Shown piece after piece: positions 3,749 to 6,537 of a stretch of DNA of 6,537 nucleotides. Below the pieces are notes generated by a model. The model made no database searches. It was given only the letters and a program-made list of their open reading frames with translations, and was not told the origin of the DNA. Made by a program: the position numbers and the translations under genes. This DNA is from an uncultured Clostridia bacterium. Lineage in GTDB: Bacteria; Bacillota; Clostridia; Oscillospirales; Acutalibacteraceae. The stretch's first letter is position 1. Every line of letters starts with the position of its first letter. The stretch covers positions 1 to 6,537 of the forward strand of contig CAMHNT010000125.1 in the NCBI GenBank assembly GCA_946186535.1. Reading direction: 5' to 3'.

Positions 3749-6157
3749 ATGAATGACGAAAATATCGAAGGGCTTAAAGACCCTTTAAGTAATAAATCGG
3801 CTGAATCTGAAGATTCGGCTGCAGAAGAAAAAAAGACCGCCAAAAAGTCTGAATCTTCCGGAACTAAGAAAATACAGAAATTCGATGACCGAAAGCTTTT
3901 CACGTTTTTGCTTATCGGTGAGGCTGTTATTCTTGCCGTCTGCCTTTTATTATCTATAGCAGTAACGACAGCCTCCGAACCGATGGACATTCCGCTTAAC
4001 AGCTGGTACTCACGTTACACCGAATATTCCGAGAACGGCTGGTACGCCGACCCCACGAATTTTGACGAAGAGGAAGGCGAAATAGATTTCATTTTCGGTC
4101 CTTATCTCGAAATGAACCGCGGCTCCTATCTTATCACGGTCGACTACACCACAACCGAAGAACAGGTATGCTATGCTGCCGGAAGCGGAGGAAGCGAATA
4201 CTTCATCAAGCACGGCACCTCGAAGCTCTACAAGGATCTGAACACGATCTCTTTCAGAGCCGACGTAACCCACACCGTCCACAATTTTGAAGTTATCGTA
4301 AGATACAACGGAAACGGAACTCTTAACATAAGCAACATCACCATTCAGGAAGACGGTTCATCTTTCAGCCGGCTTTTTGTGTATCTTGCCCTGCTGTTTC
4401 TTATATGCGACGCATGGTTTCTTTTCTCGGCAAAAATAAAGAAAAACAAAAATCTTGTTCTTTCTATCCTTGGAATTACATTCCTATGCGTACTTCCGCT
4501 GTTTACCGACGGAATCTCAAACGGTCATGATCTGGGCTTCCACGTAATGAGAATCGAGGCTCTCGCCGATTCACTCAGACAAGGAATTTTCCCCAACAGA
4601 ATATCCTCGCTGTGGTTCAACGGCTACGGATATCCGACTTCAATTTATTACGGAGATCTGCTTCTTTATATACCGGCTCTCCTCAGATTGGCAGGATTCC
4701 CGGTCGTTGCAGCATACAAGGCTTATATTGTATTCATAAATCTTGCTACTGTAATAATATGTTATCTGTGCTTCGGCGGAATGTTCAAGGACAGGAAGGC
4801 AGCCATTCTGGCGTCGCTTGTTTATTCGACAGCCACCTACCGACTTATTAACATCTATATCCGTGCGGCAGTCGGAGAATACACTGCCATGATGTTTTTC
4901 CCTGTCGTTGCTTACGCTGTATATAAAATATATACAACCGACGAAAAAGACAAGAAGCAATTAAAGAGAGCTGCATTCTTCCTTGCTCTCGGCATGACGG
5001 GGCTTATCACATGCCACATTCTCAGCACCGAGATGACTGCATTCTTGCTCGTTCTCGTCTGCCTGGTTATGTTTAAAAAGACGATTCGTCCGGCAGTTAT
5101 AAAAACTTATTTGCTTGCAGTAGCCGAAACGATTCTCATGAGCGCATTCTTCCTGATTCCGTTCCTGGACTACTACGTAAACGTTACCGCAAGAATAAAC
5201 AACTCCATCGACTCTTCTCCGTTTATTCAGCACCACGGATGTACCGTTGCGGAATACTTTGCCGTATTCAGGGATATTTTCAGTCTCTATTCACTTCACG
5301 TGAATGCACGCCTCGCAAGCACACCCGGACTGGTTCTGATGCTGGCTCTAATCATAGCGATAGCTGTTTTAGCAAATATGAAAAAAAGCAGCAAAAAGAC
5401 CGAGCTTCTGTTCTATACGGCATTTTCGCTGCTTTCGCTTCTCCTTGCGTCAAACCTTTTCCCCTGGGACGTCTTCGCTCAGAATTTTTCTGTCGGAAGA
5501 ATGCTCGCTCAGGTTCAGTTCCCATGGAGATACGTTGCGATTGCAATTCTTTTCCTTACGCTTCTTTTTGCGTTCCTCATTAAAATACTGAATGAAAAAG
5601 ATTTCGGAAATTATTCAAAGCACATCAAAGCGGCAGCGTCAATCACGGCTTCGTTCCTCTGCATAGCCTGCACCTTCCTGTTCTTAGGAAATTTCCTTGA
5701 CGACACAAGATACAGGACATGGTACGATACGGTCGACCTTGACACAAGCTTCGTCAGCGCCGGAGAATATCTCCTTCTCGATTACAGCGACGAAATCAAC
5801 CGGAAAGTAAAAAGCACGTTCATGGAAAAAGTTGAAATCAAAGAAAGAAACGGCTGCATGATGGAGCTGTACTGTGAAGGCACAGACAGAGAGGGTCACG
5901 TTCAGGTTCCGATTTTCAACTACAAAGGATATGTAGTTAAGGACGAATACGGAAATACCTACGACATCACCGACGGAAAATACAACACAATCAAATTCAC
6001 TCTCCCCGCCGATTTCAAAGGAAACATCACAGTCGACTTCGTTGAACCATGGTACTGGAGAGCAAGTGAGATAGTCACGCTTCTGACTGTCATAGGACTC
6101 CTTGTTCTGAGGATAAAGTCAAAAAACGAAACGAAAGAAGATTCGGTAAAACAATAA
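3749..6157 (+). CDS. PTPS-related/YfhO-like polytopic membrane protein (GT-C superfamily type)
   Basis: An 802-aa membrane protein resembling the '6-pyruvoyl-tetrahydropterin synthase-related' membrane family (PF10131), a misleading name for GT-C-fold glycosyltransferase-like proteins. A charged Lys/Glu/Ser-rich cytoplasmic tail (1-48) leads to TM1 (51-73). An exported beta-rich domain (about 76-205, ending NGNGTLNISNITIQ) follows; a carbohydrate-binding-like sandwich is a guess. About twelve to fourteen more TM segments come after (207-228, 235-253, then 302-472 and 527-648), then a second exported segment (650-768) and a last TM (770-788). Key motifs are GHDLGFHVMR (259-268) with Asp261 in the first loop of the core, where GT-C enzymes keep their acidic residue, NGYGYPTSIYYG (291-302), RAAVGE (372-377) and QFPWR (590-594). 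It probably transfers a sugar from a lipid carrier outside the membrane; donor and acceptor are unknown. It is monocistronic. Confidence 0.8.
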   Translation: MNDENIEGLKDPLSNKSAESEDSAAEEKKTAKKSESSGTKKIQKFDDRKLFTFLLIGEAVILAVCLLLSIAVTTASEPMDIPLNSWYSRYTEYSENGWYADPTNFDEEEGEIDFIFGPYLEMNRGSYLITVDYTTTEEQVCYAAGSGGSEYFIKHGTSKLYKDLNTISFRADVTHTVHNFEVIVRYNGNGTLNISNITIQEDGSSFSRLFVYLALLFLICDAWFLFSAKIKKNKNLVLSILGITFLCVLPLFTDGISNGHDLGFHVMRIEALADSLRQGIFPNRISSLWFNGYGYPTSIYYGDLLLYIPALLRLAGFPVVAAYKAYIVFINLATVIICYLCFGGMFKDRKAAILASLVYSTATYRLINIYIRAAVGEYTAMMFFPVVAYAVYKIYTTDEKDKKQLKRAAFFLALGMTGLITCHILSTEMTAFLLVLVCLVMFKKTIRPAVIKTYLLAVAETILMSAFFLIPFLDYYVNVTARINNSIDSSPFIQHHGCTVAEYFAVFRDIFSLYSLHVNARLASTPGLVLMLALIIAIAVLANMKKSSKKTELLFYTAFSLLSLLLASNLFPWDVFAQNFSVGRMLAQVQFPWRYVAIAILFLTLLFAFLIKILNEKDFGNYSKHIKAAASITASFLCIACTFLFLGNFLDDTRYRTWYDTVDLDTSFVSAGEYLLLDYSDEINRKVKSTFMEKVEIKERNGCMMELYCEGTDREGHVQVPIFNYKGYVVKDEYGNTYDITDGKYNTIKFTLPADFKGNITVDFVEPWYWRASEIVTLLTVIGLLVLRIKSKNETKEDSVKQ

Positions 6158-6173
6158 CACAATAAAGAAACTT

Positions 6174-6208
6174 AACCGGACGATCAAGTTATTGTCCGGT
6201 TCTTTTTT
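6174..6208 (+). terminator. Intrinsic terminator of the PTPS-related gene
   Basis: AACCGGAC (6174-6181) and GTCCGGTT (6194-6201) form a perfect 8-bp stem, extendable by GAT/ATT in the loop, followed by C and six T's (6203-6208). It lies 17 bp after the stop codon. Confidence 0.9.
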
Positions 6209-6278
6209 ATGAAACAGGCTCGTTGTAAAAGCCGTGATACGGAACAGTTACCCGCATTTTGCCGGTCTCTTTATTCGT
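6209..6278. other. Unassigned spacer between terminator and repeat array
   Basis: No ORF, promoter or hairpin of note is visible in this stretch. It separates the terminator from the first tandem repeat unit, and the whole region from 6158 to the window end has no gene. Confidence 0.5.
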
Positions 6279-6400
6279 TTTGAAAAGTCCAAGAAGTAAA
6301 ATAGAAAGAAACCCTTCCCGGTAAAAGTCCGCCTCCTCGGGCATGGCTCGTGTCAAGAGTATGTCCGGAATCGTATTTAAATATCTCTGACAGGCGACAG
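6279..6400 (+). repeat. Tandem intergenic repeat, unit B (122 bp)
   Basis: It runs from TTTGAAAAGTCC to GACAGGCGACAG. It differs from unit C at six positions, one of them a 1-bp deletion, all in the first 70 bp; the last 50 bp and the junction into the next unit are identical. In place of the C-unit stem CCATC/GATGG it has GCCTC and ATGG (6331-6335, 6343-6346), so the small hairpin is largely lost here. Confidence 0.95.
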
Positions 6401-6523
6401 TTTGAAAAGTCCAAGAAGTACAATAGAGAGAAACCCTTCCCGGTAAAAGTCCCCATCCTCGGGCGATGGCTCATGTCAAGAGTATGTCCGGAATCGTATT
6501 TAAATATCTCTGACAGGCGACAG
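6401..6523 (+). repeat. Tandem intergenic repeat, unit C (123 bp)
   Basis: Direct repeat of unit B at about 95% identity, and relative of copy A at about 84% over its first 96 bp. It contains the core CCCGGTAAAAGTCCCC (6439-6454) and a hairpin CCATC (6453-6457)/GATGG (6465-6469) with a CTCGGGC loop. CCCG (6439-6442) could in addition pair with CGGG (6460-6463) in that loop, a pseudoknot arrangement. The end holds the palindrome ATTTAAAT and a GACAG direct repeat. Confidence 0.95.
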
Positions 6524-6537
6524 TTTGAAAAGTCCAA
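6524..6537 (+). repeat. Start of a third tandem unit, cut by the window edge
   Basis: TTTGAAAAGTCCAA repeats the first 14 bases of units B and C exactly, so the array continues to the right for an unknown number of units. Confidence 0.9.

Noticed and set aside
3628..3990. 120-codon minus-strand ORF
   Set aside because: Overlaps the promoter and the N-terminal codons of the PTPS-related gene on the other strand; a shadow.
6271..6537. 88-codon minus-strand ORF through the tandem repeats, with a peptide around MSHRPRMGTFTGKGFSL also seen in copy A (minus strand, from 2669)
   Set aside because: It is open only because the units are repeated. The 1-bp deletion in unit B shifts the frame so the peptide differs in that unit, there is no ribosome binding site, and the signal is in nucleotide conservation. 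Likely to be annotated wrongly as a hypothetical protein.
6279..6537. CRISPR array
   Set aside because: The period is 122-123 bp and the whole unit is repeated, so there are no short repeats separated by unique spacers and no cas genes.
1..6537. tRNA, rRNA, toxin-antitoxin, restriction or phage-defence genes
   Set aside because: None of the open frames or non-coding stretches shows motifs of these; all long frames are accounted for by the listed genes.

Overview
The window looks like ordinary chromosome from a low-to-moderate GC Gram-positive anaerobe, most likely a clostridial gut or rumen bacterium of the Ruminococcus/Oscillospiraceae type. The reasons are strong AGGAGG-type ribosome binding sites, TTGAAA-N17-TATAAT promoters with an upstream TGTG, a DUF4830 protein, a BspA-type leucine-rich-repeat fragment, and spurious-looking repeat peptides in intergenic DNA. 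The taxon is an inference from style, not from a database match.

Layout. 1-111: downstream flank of ychF with a perfect hairpin (23-44). 112-1206 (-): YchF/EngD P-loop ATPase. 1207-1570: intergenic, holding the ychF promoter, an oppositely directed orphan promoter, a 25-codon ORF and a two-way terminator hairpin. 1571-2368 (-): HGSNAT/DUF1624-type membrane acyltransferase with a TTG start. 2369-2714: divergent intergenic region with the acyltransferase promoter and one copy (A) of a dispersed repeat next to the next gene's ribosome binding site. 2715-3182 (+): membrane-anchored DUF4830 protein with its own terminator. 3312-3527 (+): a 71-aa ORF that looks like a cut-down BspA-type LRR protein, with a near-consensus promoter. 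3749-6157 (+): 802-aa polytopic membrane protein of the PTPS-related/YfhO-like GT-C superfamily, with its own promoter and terminator. 6158-6537: no gene; two full tandem units (B, C; 122 and 123 bp) of the same repeat family and the start of a third that leaves the window.

How the genes work together. There is no clear operon: nearly every gene has its own promoter or terminator and the products share no pathway. YchF is a housekeeping translation/stress ATPase. The DUF1624 and PTPS-related proteins are both membrane proteins plausibly acting on surface glycans (acyl transfer and glycosyl transfer), but nothing here ties them to one pathway.

The least explained feature is the repeat family: copy A at 2596-2691, B/C at 6279-6523, a diverged tail at 2563-2595, and perhaps a short inverted relative of the core at 51-63. 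It is intergenic, locally tandem, has a conserved core (CCGGTAAAAGTCC, then CCTCGGGC) and can form a small stem kept by G-U pairs in copy A. I do not recognise it as a named RNA or mobile element. I see no defence system, CRISPR array, transposase, tRNA or rRNA.
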